The translations under genes and the position numbers were made by a program. A stretch of 64,000 nt of DNA from Rhizobium sp. N324 (GTDB lineage Bacteria; Pseudomonadota; Alphaproteobacteria; Rhizobiales; Rhizobiaceae): assembly GCF_001664485.1 (NCBI RefSeq), contig NZ_CP013630.1:2545001-2609000 (forward strand), in the 5' to 3' direction. Shown here in pieces: positions 54,585 through 62,828 of this stretch (its first letter is position 1; each line of letters opens with the position of its first letter). The notes beneath the pieces were generated by a model. That model searched no databases and was not told where the DNA came from. It was given only the letters and a program-made list of their open reading frames with translations.

Positions 54585-55403
54585 ATGGCAAAGAAGATCG
54601 ACGAAGAAGCTCTCGGCGAGGCCTATAACCGCGCTCTGGCGCTGGAAAAGGCCGGCAATGTCGATGCGGCCGTTGCGGCCTATGAGGAAGTCCTGGCGAT
54701 CGATCCCGACGATCACGGCGGTGCCGCCGTGCGCATCGCCGCAATGGGCCGGGGCGAAACACCGGTCAGGGCGCCCGACGCCTATGTCGAGACCCTGTTC
54801 GACCAGCATGCCGAGGTTTTCGAGGACGTGCTCGTCGAGCAGCTCGGCTATCACGTGCCAATGCTGGTGCGCCAGCACCTGCAGGCGCTGAAGCTTGGGC
54901 CGTTCAAGCGGCTGCTCGATCTCGGCTGCGGCACGGGCCTGACCGGCGGCGCGCTGCGCGACCTCTGCGAGGATATGACCGGCATCGACCTTTCGGAGAA
55001 GATGGTCGAGATCGCCCATGAGAAGGATCTCTACGAGACGCTTTTCGTCGCCGAGGTCGAGGATTTTCTCGACGACAATGATGAGGAAGCCTTCGACATC
55101 ATCACCGCCACCGACGTGCTGCCCTATCTCGGCGCGCTCGAACCGCTGTTCTTCGGCGCCGCCGAGAACCTGACATCAGGCGGCCTGTTCATCTTCTCCT
55201 CGGAGACCCTGCCTGAAGAGACCCTCGCCGGCCGCGCCTATATGGTCGGCCCGCATCAGCGCTTCGCTCACGCCGACGCCTATGTGAGAGAAAGGCTGGC
55301 GGCCACCGGCTTCGAACTCGTCGAAATCTCGGATATCAACGTGCGCATGGAAGACGGCCAGCCGACACCCGGCCATCTGGTGATCGCCAGATATATCGGC
55401 TGA
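54585..55403 (+). CDS. TPR-containing methyltransferase
   Basis: A 272-residue protein. One TPR-like helix pair (YNRALALEKAGNVDAAVAAYEEVLAIDPDD, residues 12-43) precedes a class I methyltransferase domain with LLDLGCGTGLTGGALR, GIDLSEKMVEIAHEK and ATDVLPYLGAL. This arrangement is common in alphaproteobacteria and the target is unknown. ATGs at 54555 and 54585 are both possible; the second has AAGGA upstream and starts at the conserved MAKKIDEEAL. Confidence 0.86.
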   Translation: MAKKIDEEALGEAYNRALALEKAGNVDAAVAAYEEVLAIDPDDHGGAAVRIAAMGRGETPVRAPDAYVETLFDQHAEVFEDVLVEQLGYHVPMLVRQHLQALKLGPFKRLLDLGCGTGLTGGALRDLCEDMTGIDLSEKMVEIAHEKDLYETLFVAEVEDFLDDNDEEAFDIITATDVLPYLGALEPLFFGAAENLTSGGLFIFSSETLPEETLAGRAYMVGPHQRFAHADAYVRERLAATGFELVEISDINVRMEDGQPTPGHLVIARYIG

Positions 55404-55504
55404 TACAATAGTTACACAATCGGCGAACTATCTGTTGCGCATTCTTTTCTGATCTGATACTTAGTCGGTCGGTAAAGTTTCTGCCAAACAGGAAAGGTCG
55501 CCGC

Positions 55505-56191
55505 ATGTCGCTCGTGTTCTATGGGCATCCGCTCGCCTCCTTCTGCCACAAGGTGCTGATCGCGCTCTACGAAAACGGCACGCCGTTTGAAAATCGCCTT
55601 GTTGATCTGTCCGACGAAGCCTCGCGCGCCGATCTTTTCCGCTTCTGGCCGATCGGCAAGATGCCGCTGCTGCGGGACGAAGCGCGCGACAGCACGGTTC
55701 CCGAGACGTCGATCATCATCGAATATCTCGACCATTATTATCCCGGCCCCGTTTCCCTGCTGCCGCCGGAAATCGACCGGGCGCTGCAGGTTCGCCTCTG
55801 GGATCGCTTCTTCGACCATTATGTCCAAGCGCCGATGCAGACCATCGTCAGCAATCGCCGACGCCCCGAGGGCAAGGAGGACGAAATGGAAGTGGCCGCC
55901 TGCAAGGCGACGCTTGCCACCGCCTATGCGATGATTGAAAAACAGCTCTCCGAAAGCCCATGGATCTCGGGCGAGGCCTTCACCTTGGCCGATTGCGCCG
56001 CAGCTCCCGCCCTCTTCTACGCCGAGACGCTGGTCCCGTTTTTAGAGGAGCAGCCGAAGCTTCGCGCCTATTACGATCGGCTTCTCGCGCGCCCGTCCTT
56101 TGCAAGGGCGCTCGAGGAAGCCCGCCCCTATTTCAAGTTCTATCCCTACCATGACAGGCTGCCTGGCCGTTTCCGGGATACAGCGGGATGA
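55505..56191 (+). CDS. Glutathione S-transferase
   Basis: A 228-residue GST. SFCHKVLIALYENGTPFE is the thioredoxin-fold start with a Cys-His, WPIGKMPLLRDE and VPETSIIIEYLDHYYP the glutathione contacts, and GEAFTLADCAAAPALFYAE the C-terminal helix motif. Substrate unknown. Overlaps the ArsR gene by 4 bases (ATGA), forming one operon with the ArsR and SRPBCC genes. Confidence 0.9.
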   Translation: MSLVFYGHPLASFCHKVLIALYENGTPFENRLVDLSDEASRADLFRFWPIGKMPLLRDEARDSTVPETSIIIEYLDHYYPGPVSLLPPEIDRALQVRLWDRFFDHYVQAPMQTIVSNRRRPEGKEDEMEVAACKATLATAYAMIEKQLSESPWISGEAFTLADCAAAPALFYAETLVPFLEEQPKLRAYYDRLLARPSFARALEEARPYFKFYPYHDRLPGRFRDTAG

Positions 56192-56529
56192 TCGAAAGTC
56201 AGGCGGGTCTCGACCGCATGTTCCACGCGCTTTCCGACCGCAGCCGCCGCGGCATGATCGACCGCCTCGGCCGCGGCCCGGCGTCCGTCACCGAGCTGGC
56301 CGCACCGCTCGCCGTCGCCCTGCCGACGGTGATGAAACATCTGCAGGTGCTGGAGGATAGCGGCCTCGTACACTCCGAAAAATCCGGCCGGGTGCGAACC
56401 TACCGCCTGCAGCTGGATGCGCTCGCCGCCGTCGAGCGCTGGGTGGAACAACGAAAGAGCCGCTGGACCGCCAGCTTCGATAGGCTGGATCAATATCTTG
56501 CCGAAGAACCGGAGACCTTTTCCGAATGA
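56188..56529 (+). CDS. ArsR-family regulator (module 1)
   Basis: A 113-residue winged-helix repressor. FHALSDRSRRGMIDRLGRGPASVTELAAPLAVALPTVMKHLQVLEDSGL is the DNA-binding part. No metal-binding CxC motif, so it belongs to the metal-independent branch often paired with SRPBCC proteins. Overlaps both neighbours by 4 bases. Confidence 0.9.
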   Translation: MIESQAGLDRMFHALSDRSRRGMIDRLGRGPASVTELAAPLAVALPTVMKHLQVLEDSGLVHSEKSGRVRTYRLQLDALAAVERWVEQRKSRWTASFDRLDQYLAEEPETFSE

Positions 56530-57002
56530 CGACACACTCCACCGAACACGCCACGCTCGTCATCGAGCGCCAACTGAAGGCGCCGATCTCTCGCGTCTTC
56601 CGCGCCTGGTCGACGCCGGAGGCGAAGCGCCAATGGTTCGCCTGCCACGGCGAATGGGTGCCGCTGGAGTACACGCTTGATTTCCGTCCGGGCGGCGCGG
56701 AAAGAAACCACGTCGCAGACACCGATGGGCTTCTGCACGCCTATGACGCCCATTACATCGATATCGTGCCGGATAGCCGCATCATCTATGCCTATGAGAT
56801 GAAACTCGGCGAAAGGCGTATCTCCGCCTCGCTCACCACCGTCACCTTCAAAGCCGAACCTGCCGGCACAAGAATGACCTTCACCGAGCAGGTGGTCTTT
56901 CTCGACGGCTACGCCGACAACGGCGCCCGCCTCCAGGGCACCGAAATCGGCCTCGACAATCTCGAACTCTTTCTCGAGCGCGAGGCGAGCCCGATCCATT
57001 AG
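56526..57002 (+). CDS. SRPBCC (AHSA1-type) protein (module 1)
   Basis: A 158-residue START-like protein. LVIERQLKAPISRVFRAWSTPEAKRQWF and the end EQVVFLDGYADNGARLQGTEIGLDNL are typical AHSA1/polyketide-cyclase-like features. Binds hydrophobic ligands in relatives; function unknown here. Overlaps the ArsR gene, and is followed by a mosaic repeat at 57001. Confidence 0.88.
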   Translation: MTTHSTEHATLVIERQLKAPISRVFRAWSTPEAKRQWFACHGEWVPLEYTLDFRPGGAERNHVADTDGLLHAYDAHYIDIVPDSRIIYAYEMKLGERRISASLTTVTFKAEPAGTRMTFTEQVVFLDGYADNGARLQGTEIGLDNLELFLEREASPIH

Positions 57003-57113
57003 AACAGGATGATTTTAGGCCCGGTTGGCCTAAAATCTGAATCCTGTTCTAAAATAAAGAGTTAGAGCATGATGTCGTCCGAAACCGCTCACACTTTTCG
57101 GCATCATGCTCTA
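57001..57113. repeat. Mosaic palindromic repeats after module 1
   Basis: Nested stems AGAACAGGAT (57001-57010)/ATCCTGTTCT (57041-57050) and ATTTTAGGC (57012-57020)/GCCTAAAAT (57028-57036), then TAGAGCATGATG (57063-57074)/CATCATGCTCTA (57102-57113). Common rhizobial intergenic elements; they may end transcription between the convergent genes. Confidence 0.78.
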
Positions 57114-57124
57114 GATCGGGAGTC

Positions 57125-57577
57125 TCAGCTGCTCGCCTTCTTCCGCGCGCTGCCAGCCTTGGCTGACATATTCAGTGTCGCGGCAGCGCGAATGAGCGCC
57201 TTCAGCGCATCTTCATCGATTTTATCGCCCTCATGGAAATCGATGGCGCGCCTGGTATTGCCTTCGAGGCTGGAATTGAAAAGGTCCGTGGGGTCCTCCA
57301 GCGAGGCGCCCTTGGCGAAGGTCAGTTTCACCGCGCTTTTGTAGGTCTCGCCGGTGCAGATGATGCCGCCGCGCTCCCAAACCGGAACCCCTCGCCACTT
57401 CCATTCCTCGACCACTTCGGGCTCGGCTTGCTTGATGAGCGCCCGAACCCGGGCGAGCACTTCGCCGCGCCAATCCTTGAGCTCCTCGATCCTCGCATCG
57501 ATCAGTTGAGAGGGCGAAGCTCCGCCATTTTTGTCGCCGGAGTCGGTCTTCTTCATGGTTGCCGTCGCTTTCTTCAT
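57125..57577 (-). CDS. DUF1801 protein
   Basis: A 150-residue protein. WRGEVLARVRALIKQAEPEVVEEWKW, GIICTGETYKSAVKLTFAKGASL and DEDALKALIRAAATLN match DUF1801 (iron-chaperone YdhG-like fold) proteins of unknown function. The N-terminus is Lys-rich. Second of two adjacent leftward DUF1801 genes, facing module 1. Confidence 0.82.
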   Translation of the reverse strand: MKKATATMKKTDSGDKNGGASPSQLIDARIEELKDWRGEVLARVRALIKQAEPEVVEEWKWRGVPVWERGGIICTGETYKSAVKLTFAKGASLEDPTDLFNSSLEGNTRRAIDFHEGDKIDEDALKALIRAAATLNMSAKAGSARKKASS

Positions 57578-57610
57578 GTTTATCGCCTTCCATCACTCGC
57601 CATTGAGACC

Positions 57611-58081
57611 TCACATCCGCTCGCCGGGTAATCGGCTCGCCTGCTCCACCCAGGAAGCGATCAGCCCCTCATCGAACGGATCATTCTCGCGAATGTCGAG
57701 GTATCGCACTTCCTTCTGCTTGGACGCACCCGGCGGCTGCGGATGCAGCGATGCGCCCTGGAAGAAGGCAACCTTGACGTATTTCGTGTAGCAATGGATG
57801 GCGAGGAACCACGCCTCTCCTTCCATGCCATAGAAGGGCGAATTCCATTTGACCGCCTTGGAGACACCGGGCACGGTATGGGTAATCAGCGCATCGAGGC
57901 GGCGTCCAATATCGCTTTTCCATCCCGGCATGGCGGCGATATAGGCCTGCACGGGCGCCTCGCCATAGCCCTTGGGAATCTGCGGGTTGCCGCCTGAAAG
58001 AAGGGCCGGCTGCGCGGCGGCCTGTTTGGCAACCGTCTTTTTCGTAATCTTCTTCCTGGTCTCCGACGTTCTGCCCGTCAT
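57611..58081 (-). CDS. DUF1801 protein
   Basis: A 156-residue DUF1801 protein with GYGEAPVQAYIAAMPGWKSDIGRRLDALI and KWNSPFYGMEGEAWFLAIHCYTKYVKVAFFQGA. The Lys/Thr-rich start (KKITKKTVAK) resembles that of the neighbour, but the two are only distantly alike. The ATG at 58081 has AGGAGG; the frame continues to 58132 without support. Lies 33 bases upstream of the other DUF1801 gene. Confidence 0.84.
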   Translation of the reverse strand: MTGRTSETRKKITKKTVAKQAAAQPALLSGGNPQIPKGYGEAPVQAYIAAMPGWKSDIGRRLDALITHTVPGVSKAVKWNSPFYGMEGEAWFLAIHCYTKYVKVAFFQGASLHPQPPGASKQKEVRYLDIRENDPFDEGLIASWVEQASRLPGERM

Positions 58082-58176
58082 GGCGTCTCCTCCTATCGAC
58101 CGGTGCGTCCCATGCCCGCCGCTTCGCGGCACCTCCCCTCAAATATAGACCGGCGCGCCTCCTGCCGGCCAAGACC

Positions 58177-58587
58177 TCACTCCACCCGCACGAGCACCCG
58201 CTCCAGCCTTTCGAAGAACTGCGGCCAGCCGCTCCTGGCGCCGCCATACGCCTGCCGCTGATCCGGCTGGAAACCCGATTGCTCCATCCGCAGATGCGTG
58301 CCTGCGTTCGTCGGCGTGAGCGTCCAGGTAACGATGGTTTCGAGGCCGTAAGCGCCCCACGTATATGCTAACGTCTTGTTCGGCTCGACCTCTAGGACCC
58401 GGCAATCGACGGAGCCCCAATCGGCGTTGAAGTTGAAGCGATGATCGACGACCGGCCTGAAGTCGCTCTTCATCAGCCATTCCTCGATCAGATGCGGCTG
58501 GGTCAGCGCCCGCCAGATCTTTTCGGCTGGAAAAGGAATTTCCTTTTCGATCACGACGGAGCGTGTTTCGGTCGAAATATCGGTCAT
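58177..58587 (-). CDS. SRPBCC (AHSA1-type) protein (module 2)
   Basis: A 136-residue START-like protein. VVIEKEIPFPAEKIWRALTQPHLIEEWLM and YGLETIVTWTLTPTNAGTHLRMEQSGF are AHSA1 features. Its ATG overlaps the ArsR stop by 4 bases. Likely controlled by that repressor; role unknown. Confidence 0.88.
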   Translation of the reverse strand: MTDISTETRSVVIEKEIPFPAEKIWRALTQPHLIEEWLMKSDFRPVVDHRFNFNADWGSVDCRVLEVEPNKTLAYTWGAYGLETIVTWTLTPTNAGTHLRMEQSGFQPDQRQAYGGARSGWPQFFERLERVLVRVE

Positions 58588-58907
58588 TGATCCATCCTCT
58601 TCAGCAAATCTTCGAGAGCTTCGAAACGGCTTTGCCAGAAACTCGCCATCTCGCGGGTCCAGTCGACCAACGGCGCCAGCGCCCCAAGCTGCGCGCTATA
58701 ATGCGTCTGCCGGCCTTCATGGCGATCGCGCACCAGCCCGGCCTGCTTCAGGATTCCAAGATGCTTCGAAACGACAGGCTGCGAAACCCCGGCGCGCGCC
58801 GTCAGCGCGCCCACCGTCTTCTCCCCTTCCCGGCACAACCGCTCAAACAGCGCCCGCCGGGTCGGATCGGCAAGCGTCCTGAAGAGCACATCATGAGCGT
58901 TAGACAT
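58584..58907 (-). CDS. ArsR-family regulator (module 2)
   Basis: A 107-residue winged-helix repressor. FRTLADPTRRALFERLCREGEKTVGALTARAGVSQPVVSKHLGILKQAGLV is the DNA-binding domain; no metal-binding cysteines. ATGs at 58967, 58916 and 58907 are in frame; MSNAHDVLF at 58907 fits the family and has GAGG upstream. It heads a leftward operon with SRPBCC and perhaps both DUF1801 genes. CCATA/TATGG palindromes just upstream could be its operator. Confidence 0.9.
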   Translation of the reverse strand: MSNAHDVLFRTLADPTRRALFERLCREGEKTVGALTARAGVSQPVVSKHLGILKQAGLVRDRHEGRQTHYSAQLGALAPLVDWTREMASFWQSRFEALEDLLKRMDQ

Positions 58908-58913
58908 GCAATC

Positions 58914-58941
58914 CATACCTCTATAGCTATGGATAGCCATA
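58914..58941. promoter_or_regulatory. Candidate ArsR operator (module 2)
   Basis: Three linked boxes, CCATA (58914-58918), TATGG (58928-58932) and CCATA (58937-58941); the last two form TATGG-ATAG-CCATA. They overlap the start region of the ArsR gene, as expected for autorepression. Confidence 0.5.
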
Positions 58942-59118
58942 TAGTCAAAGAGGCATAGATGAGTCAAGCGCTATGTGCAAAACTGACTCTCGAGCGGATG
59001 TAGCGATCCGAATCCTGCAGAGCCGGCATAGCTCATCGGCTATGTATTTTTGGGGCCGCCGAGTCTCCAGGACAGCGATCGATGCCGAAGATTAAAGGCG
59101 CCTGTCATGATAACAAAT

Positions 59119-59144
59119 CGCCGAAAGCCGTGCGGCTTCCGGCG
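59119..59144 (-). terminator. Hairpin terminator downstream of the SsuD-like gene
   Basis: CGCCGAAAGCCG (59119-59130) and CGGCTTCCGGCG (59133-59144) pair at 11 of 12 positions. On the minus strand the hairpin is followed by ATTTGTTATC, giving a weak U-tract, 29 bases past the gene's stop. Confidence 0.65.
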
Positions 59145-59172
59145 ATGTCGGACTTACCTGCGTTGTTCGATC

Positions 59173-60348
59173 TCAGGAACCGGAAACGACCTTCAGATTA
59201 CCGCCGTGGCTGCCGCCTGCAAAGATCTGCTTGCGACCGAATTCGTTGTTGAAGGCTAGGCGCTGCTGCTCGCGGGTGATGCCAAGCTCGGGAAAGAGCA
59301 ACTCGGCGACGCGATAGGCTTCTTCCAGGTGCGGATAGCCGGAGCCGATCACCGTATCGATGCCGATCGCCTGGTATTCGGCAAGGCGTGCGGCCACCGT
59401 CTTCGGCGAGCCCACAAGCGCCGTGCCAGCACCAGCGCGCACCAGGCCGACGCCGGCCCAAAGATTCGGCGAGACCTCGAGCTTGTCGCGGCGGCCGCCG
59501 TGAAGGGCGGCCATCCGCTTCTGCCCGACCGAGTCGGATTCATGGACGAAGCGCTCCTGCGCCTCGCGGATGGTATCGTCGTCGAGATGACGGATAAGCC
59601 GTTCCGCCGCCTCCCATGCCTCCTCGTCGGTTTCGCGCACGATGAAGTGAAGGCGGATACCGAAGCTCACCTCGCGGCCGCGCTCGGCGGCGGCCTTGCG
59701 CACCTTGGCGACCTTTTCGGCCACCTGCGCCGGTGGCTCACCCCACGTCAGATACTTGTCGACGCGGCCGACCGAGAAATCGATGCCGGCATCCGACGAG
59801 CCGCCGAAATAGAGCGGCGGACGCGGGTTCTGCACTGAGGGAAAGCCGAGGCGCGCATTGGTCGCCTTGATATATTTGCCGTCGAAACTCGCCGTTCCCT
59901 TGTCCAGCAATTCCTCGAAGACGGTGAAAAACTCCTCGGCATGGGCATAACGCTCGTCATGCTCGAGATGGATGCCGTCACCGGCAAGCTCAGCCGGGCT
60001 GCCGCCGACGACGATGTTGAGCAGCAGGCGGCCATTGGAGATTCGATCGAGCGTCGTCGCCAGACGCGCGTAATAGGCCGGCGACGCCGTGCCAGGGCGG
60101 ATCGCCACCAGGAACTGCAATTTCTCGGTCTTGGCTGCCAGGGCGGCCGCCGTCACGAAAGACTCCTCGCAGGCAACCCCGGTCGGCAGCAGCACGCCGG
60201 AATAGCCCAGCCGGTCGACGGCCTGGGCGATCTGCGTGAGATAGCCAATTTCGGGCGCGCGGTTGAGATCGGCGGAGCCGAGATAGGTGCCGTCGCCCGA
60301 CGTCGGGATGAACCAGAGAAAATTGATGGGATCGGATGTGGCGGTCAT
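59173..60348 (-). CDS. FMNH2-dependent monooxygenase, alkanesulfonate monooxygenase (SsuD)-like
   Basis: A 391-residue LLM-class flavin monooxygenase. [67 protein letters not shown] and [13 protein letters not shown] agree with SsuD and its relatives, which release sulphite from alkanesulphonates using reduced FMN. No flavin reductase or sulphonate transporter is adjacent, so the substrate (sulphonate or dimethyl sulphone type) is uncertain. Monocistronic, leftward. Confidence 0.88.
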   Translation of the reverse strand: MTATSDPINFLWFIPTSGDGTYLGSADLNRAPEIGYLTQIAQAVDRLGYSGVLLPTGVACEESFVTAAALAAKTEKLQFLVAIRPGTASPAYYARLATTLDRISNGRLLLNIVVGGSPAELAGDGIHLEHDERYAHAEEFFTVFEELLDKGTASFDGKYIKATNARLGFPSVQNPRPPLYFGGSSDAGIDFSVGRVDKYLTWGEPPAQVAEKVAKVRKAAAERGREVSFGIRLHFIVRETDEEAWEAAERLIRHLDDDTIREAQERFVHESDSVGQKRMAALHGGRRDKLEVSPNLWAGVGLVRAGAGTALVGSPKTVAARLAEYQAIGIDTVIGSGYPHLEEAYRVAELLFPELGITREQQRLAFNNEFGRKQIFAGGSHGGNLKVVSGS

Positions 60349-60697
60349 GGAAACGGTCCTTTGCTGCGAAATTCGAAAATCAGCCCGCGCGGTTTAGCTG
60401 GCTCCTGGCAAGCGACCACATGCAGAACGTCCCTGCGGGCGCCGCCAAGCGGATGCTTGAGAGGATGGCGGTGGCGACGGAAGGAATGCCGGGGCTAGTC
60501 TGCGCGTGAACATCTGAAATACCTGTCGATCGACGGCGGTTGGCCCGATGCCTTGAAGGCCATCGATCGCCAGAATACTGGCATAGACCATAAATTATAT
60601 CGACAATATCAATTTTCCATTGTCGTCCGCTTCGAGGAATAATTTTTCTCGTTCGGTCGCTCGCCTGCAAGCACCTGCTGATGGCGGCCGTCTTCCG
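60349..60697. other. 349-base upstream region of the SsuD-like gene, no gene seen
   Basis: Between the SsuD-like start and the stop of the next leftward gene. An AT-rich patch at about 60590-60650 (minus strand ATTGATATTGTCGATATAAT) could be the promoter of the monooxygenase. Open frames here have poor composition and no start signals. Confidence 0.4.
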
Positions 60698-61069
60698 CTA
60701 TCCCTCCCGGCGTTCAGCTGCCAGCCGCTCCCGGATAAAACCCGCCCCACCGGCAAGGCGCGTCGCCAGTAGGCTGGTGGGATCCACCATGCGCCAAAAA
60801 GGCGTGACCGTCGAAACCGGTTCGCCCTTTTGCAGCGCGAGGAAGGACAAATCGGCAATCGCGCGCAGATGCCGCTGCACGGTGACCGGACAACAGGCGT
60901 CCGCCCCGTATTCGGCAGCGAGGCGGCGGCGAAGGACGCCAAGCTGTGTGAAAACACCTTGCTGCGCCGATCGAATCTGCTCGGCGACCATCTGCTGCGA
61001 TGGAATAAGCATCGACTGCATTCCACTGCGGCCTTTACGCCGCGGCTCGATCGTCGGAACTTCGCGCAT
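60698..61069 (-). CDS. Conserved hypothetical protein of about 123 residues
   Basis: A soluble, Arg/Ala-rich protein with no domain I can name. It reads MREVPTIEPRRKG, then a helical stretch (MVAEQIRSAQQGVFTQLGVLRR), a DACCPVTVQRHLRAIADLSF segment with paired Cys and a TPFWRMVDPTS motif. Regular codon usage and a GGGGA before the ATG at 61069 argue that it is real. A GTG at 61084 would extend it by five codons. Divergent from the 3-hydroxyisobutyrate-dehydrogenase-like gene. Confidence 0.6.
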   Translation of the reverse strand: MREVPTIEPRRKGRSGMQSMLIPSQQMVAEQIRSAQQGVFTQLGVLRRRLAAEYGADACCPVTVQRHLRAIADLSFLALQKGEPVSTVTPFWRMVDPTSLLATRLAGGAGFIRERLAAERREG

Positions 61070-61230
61070 ATCATCCCCGTACACATTTGCCTGGTTCCCA
61101 TCTAGGGCTGAGGCGAACGGCGACCAGCCTCATCTCCGTCTATCGCAAGGAACTCCGTCTTCACGGCTTTTCTGCCCCGGCCGTTTCGGTTAATCCTCAG
61201 GGCCTCGCACTCCGGATAAGGACAGGACAT

Positions 61231-62100
61231 ATGGCTAAAGTCGCATTCATCGGTCTCGGCGTCATGGGTTTTCCCATGGCCGGTCATCTGAAGACGAAGG
61301 GCGGCCACGATGTCACCGTCTACAATCGTACGGCAGAAAAAGCCGCCGCCTGGGCAGAGAAATTCTCCGGCAAATCCGCCCCCACCCCGGCCGAGGCGGC
61401 CTCAGGCGCCGACTTCGTCTTCGTCTGCGTCGGCAATGATGAAGATCTCCGGTCGGTGACATCGGGCGAAAACGGCGTCCTGCACGGCATGAGGCCGCGG
61501 TCGGTGCTGATCGACAACACCACCGCCAGCGCCGAGGTCGCCCGCGAACTTTATGCCGCCGCCAAGGAAAAAGGGGTCGATTTCATCGATGCTCCCGTTT
61601 CCGGCGGCCAGGCCGGCGCTGAAAACGGCGTCCTGACCGTCATGTGCGGCGGCGACGAGGCCGTCTTCGATCGTGCCAGGCCCGTTATCGACGCCTATGC
61701 CCGCATGGTCGGCCTGATGGGGCCGGCAGGTTCTGGCCAGCTGACCAAGATGGTCAACCAGATCTGTATCGCCGGCCTCGTCCAGGGGCTTGCCGAAGGG
61801 CTGCATTTCGGCAAGCGCGCCGGCCTTGATATCGAAAAGGTCGTCGAGGTGATTTCCAAGGGTGCGGCGGGCTCCTGGCAGATGGAAAACCGCCACAAGA
61901 CCATGAACGCCGGCAAATATGATTTTGGCTTCGCGGTCGACTGGATGCGCAAGGATCTCGGCATCGTGCTCACCGAAGCTCGCCGCAATGGCGCCAAGCT
62001 GCCTGTCACCGCCGTCGTCGATCAGTTCTATGGCGACGTCCAGGCAATGGGCGGCAATCGCTGGGATACGTCCTCGCTGCTTGCGCGCCTCGAAAAATGA
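61231..62100 (+). CDS. 3-hydroxyisobutyrate-dehydrogenase family NAD(P)-dependent oxidoreductase
   Basis: A 289-residue beta-hydroxyacid dehydrogenase. FIGLGVMGFPMAGHL is the nucleotide fold, DAPVSGGQAGAENGVLTVMCGG the substrate signature, and KMVNQ carries the catalytic Lys. Candidates include 3-hydroxyisobutyrate, tartronate semialdehyde or similar substrates; sequence alone does not decide. The frame continues to 61087, but the ATG at 61231 with AAGGACAGGA was chosen. Overlaps the next gene by 4 bases. Confidence 0.9.
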   Translation: MAKVAFIGLGVMGFPMAGHLKTKGGHDVTVYNRTAEKAAAWAEKFSGKSAPTPAEAASGADFVFVCVGNDEDLRSVTSGENGVLHGMRPRSVLIDNTTASAEVARELYAAAKEKGVDFIDAPVSGGQAGAENGVLTVMCGGDEAVFDRARPVIDAYARMVGLMGPAGSGQLTKMVNQICIAGLVQGLAEGLHFGKRAGLDIEKVVEVISKGAAGSWQMENRHKTMNAGKYDFGFAVDWMRKDLGIVLTEARRNGAKLPVTAVVDQFYGDVQAMGGNRWDTSSLLARLEK

Positions 62101-62720
62101 TCGGCCCCTCCTCCGATGCAGCCGAACTGATCGCGCATCTCGAAACGCTGCGTTTGGAGGAGAACGTCGCCGGCATGGCGCGCTTCGGCATTGTCACCAC
62201 ACGTGCCCTCGGCATTTCCAATCCCGATATCAGGGCGGTCGCCAGACTGGCGAAGAAGAATCACGCCAGAGCGATCGAACTCTGGCGAAGCCATATCCGT
62301 GAAGCCCGTCTGCTCGCCCTTTATACCGCCGAGCGGAAACGGCTGACGGCGGAAGAAGCCCGGAATTGGGCCAATGATTTCAACTCCTGGGAGATCGTCG
62401 ATTGCGCCGCCGATCTCTTCGTCGAAGCCCGGCTGGACGAACTCGTCGCAGAATTCGCCGACGACGAGCGCGAATTTGTCAGGCGCACTGCCTTCGCCAT
62501 GATTGCAGGTGCCGCCGTCCATCGCAAGACAGAGCCCGACACCACCGTCCTTGCCTGGCTGCCGCTGATCGAGGCTCATGCCGACGACCCTCGAAACTTC
62601 GTGCGCAAGGCGATCAATTGGGCGCTCCGTAGCATCGGCAAGCGCAATCTCGCCTGCCATGCACCGGCGCTCGCCCTTGCAAGGGCGCTCGCGGAAAGCT
62701 CTGACAAAACTGCCTGCTGA
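62097..62720 (+). CDS. DNA alkylation repair (AlkD-like) HEAT-repeat protein, cut short by a stop codon
   Basis: A 207-residue AlkD-like protein of helical repeats: GISNPDIRAVARLAKKNHA, LWRSHIREARLLALY, SWEIVDCAADLFV, FVRRTAFAMIAGAAVH and NFVRKAINWALRSIGKRN. AlkD-type enzymes remove alkylated bases. The frame meets TGA at 62718, where relatives usually have Trp before IGKDAV; in-frame reading continues IGKDAVKELVGEKLLTRLK to a TAA at 62778. One base change (TGG to TGA) explains the loss of about 20 residues. ATG overlaps the preceding stop (ATGA). Confidence 0.85.
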   Translation: MIGPSSDAAELIAHLETLRLEENVAGMARFGIVTTRALGISNPDIRAVARLAKKNHARAIELWRSHIREARLLALYTAERKRLTAEEARNWANDFNSWEIVDCAADLFVEARLDELVAEFADDEREFVRRTAFAMIAGAAVHRKTEPDTTVLAWLPLIEAHADDPRNFVRKAINWALRSIGKRNLACHAPALALARALAESSDKTAC

Positions 62721-62828
62721 ATCGGCAAGGATGCAGTCAAGGAATTGGTCGGCGAAAAGCTGCTGACACGGCTGAAATAAACGCACGCAGGCCTCAAGCC
62801 GAAGCCCTTCTTCGTCAATGCTGCTTCA

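Noticed and set aside
60380..60670. A 96-codon minus-strand frame upstream of the SsuD-like gene
   Set aside because: No ribosome site, no family features and an AT-rich promoter-like stretch inside it.
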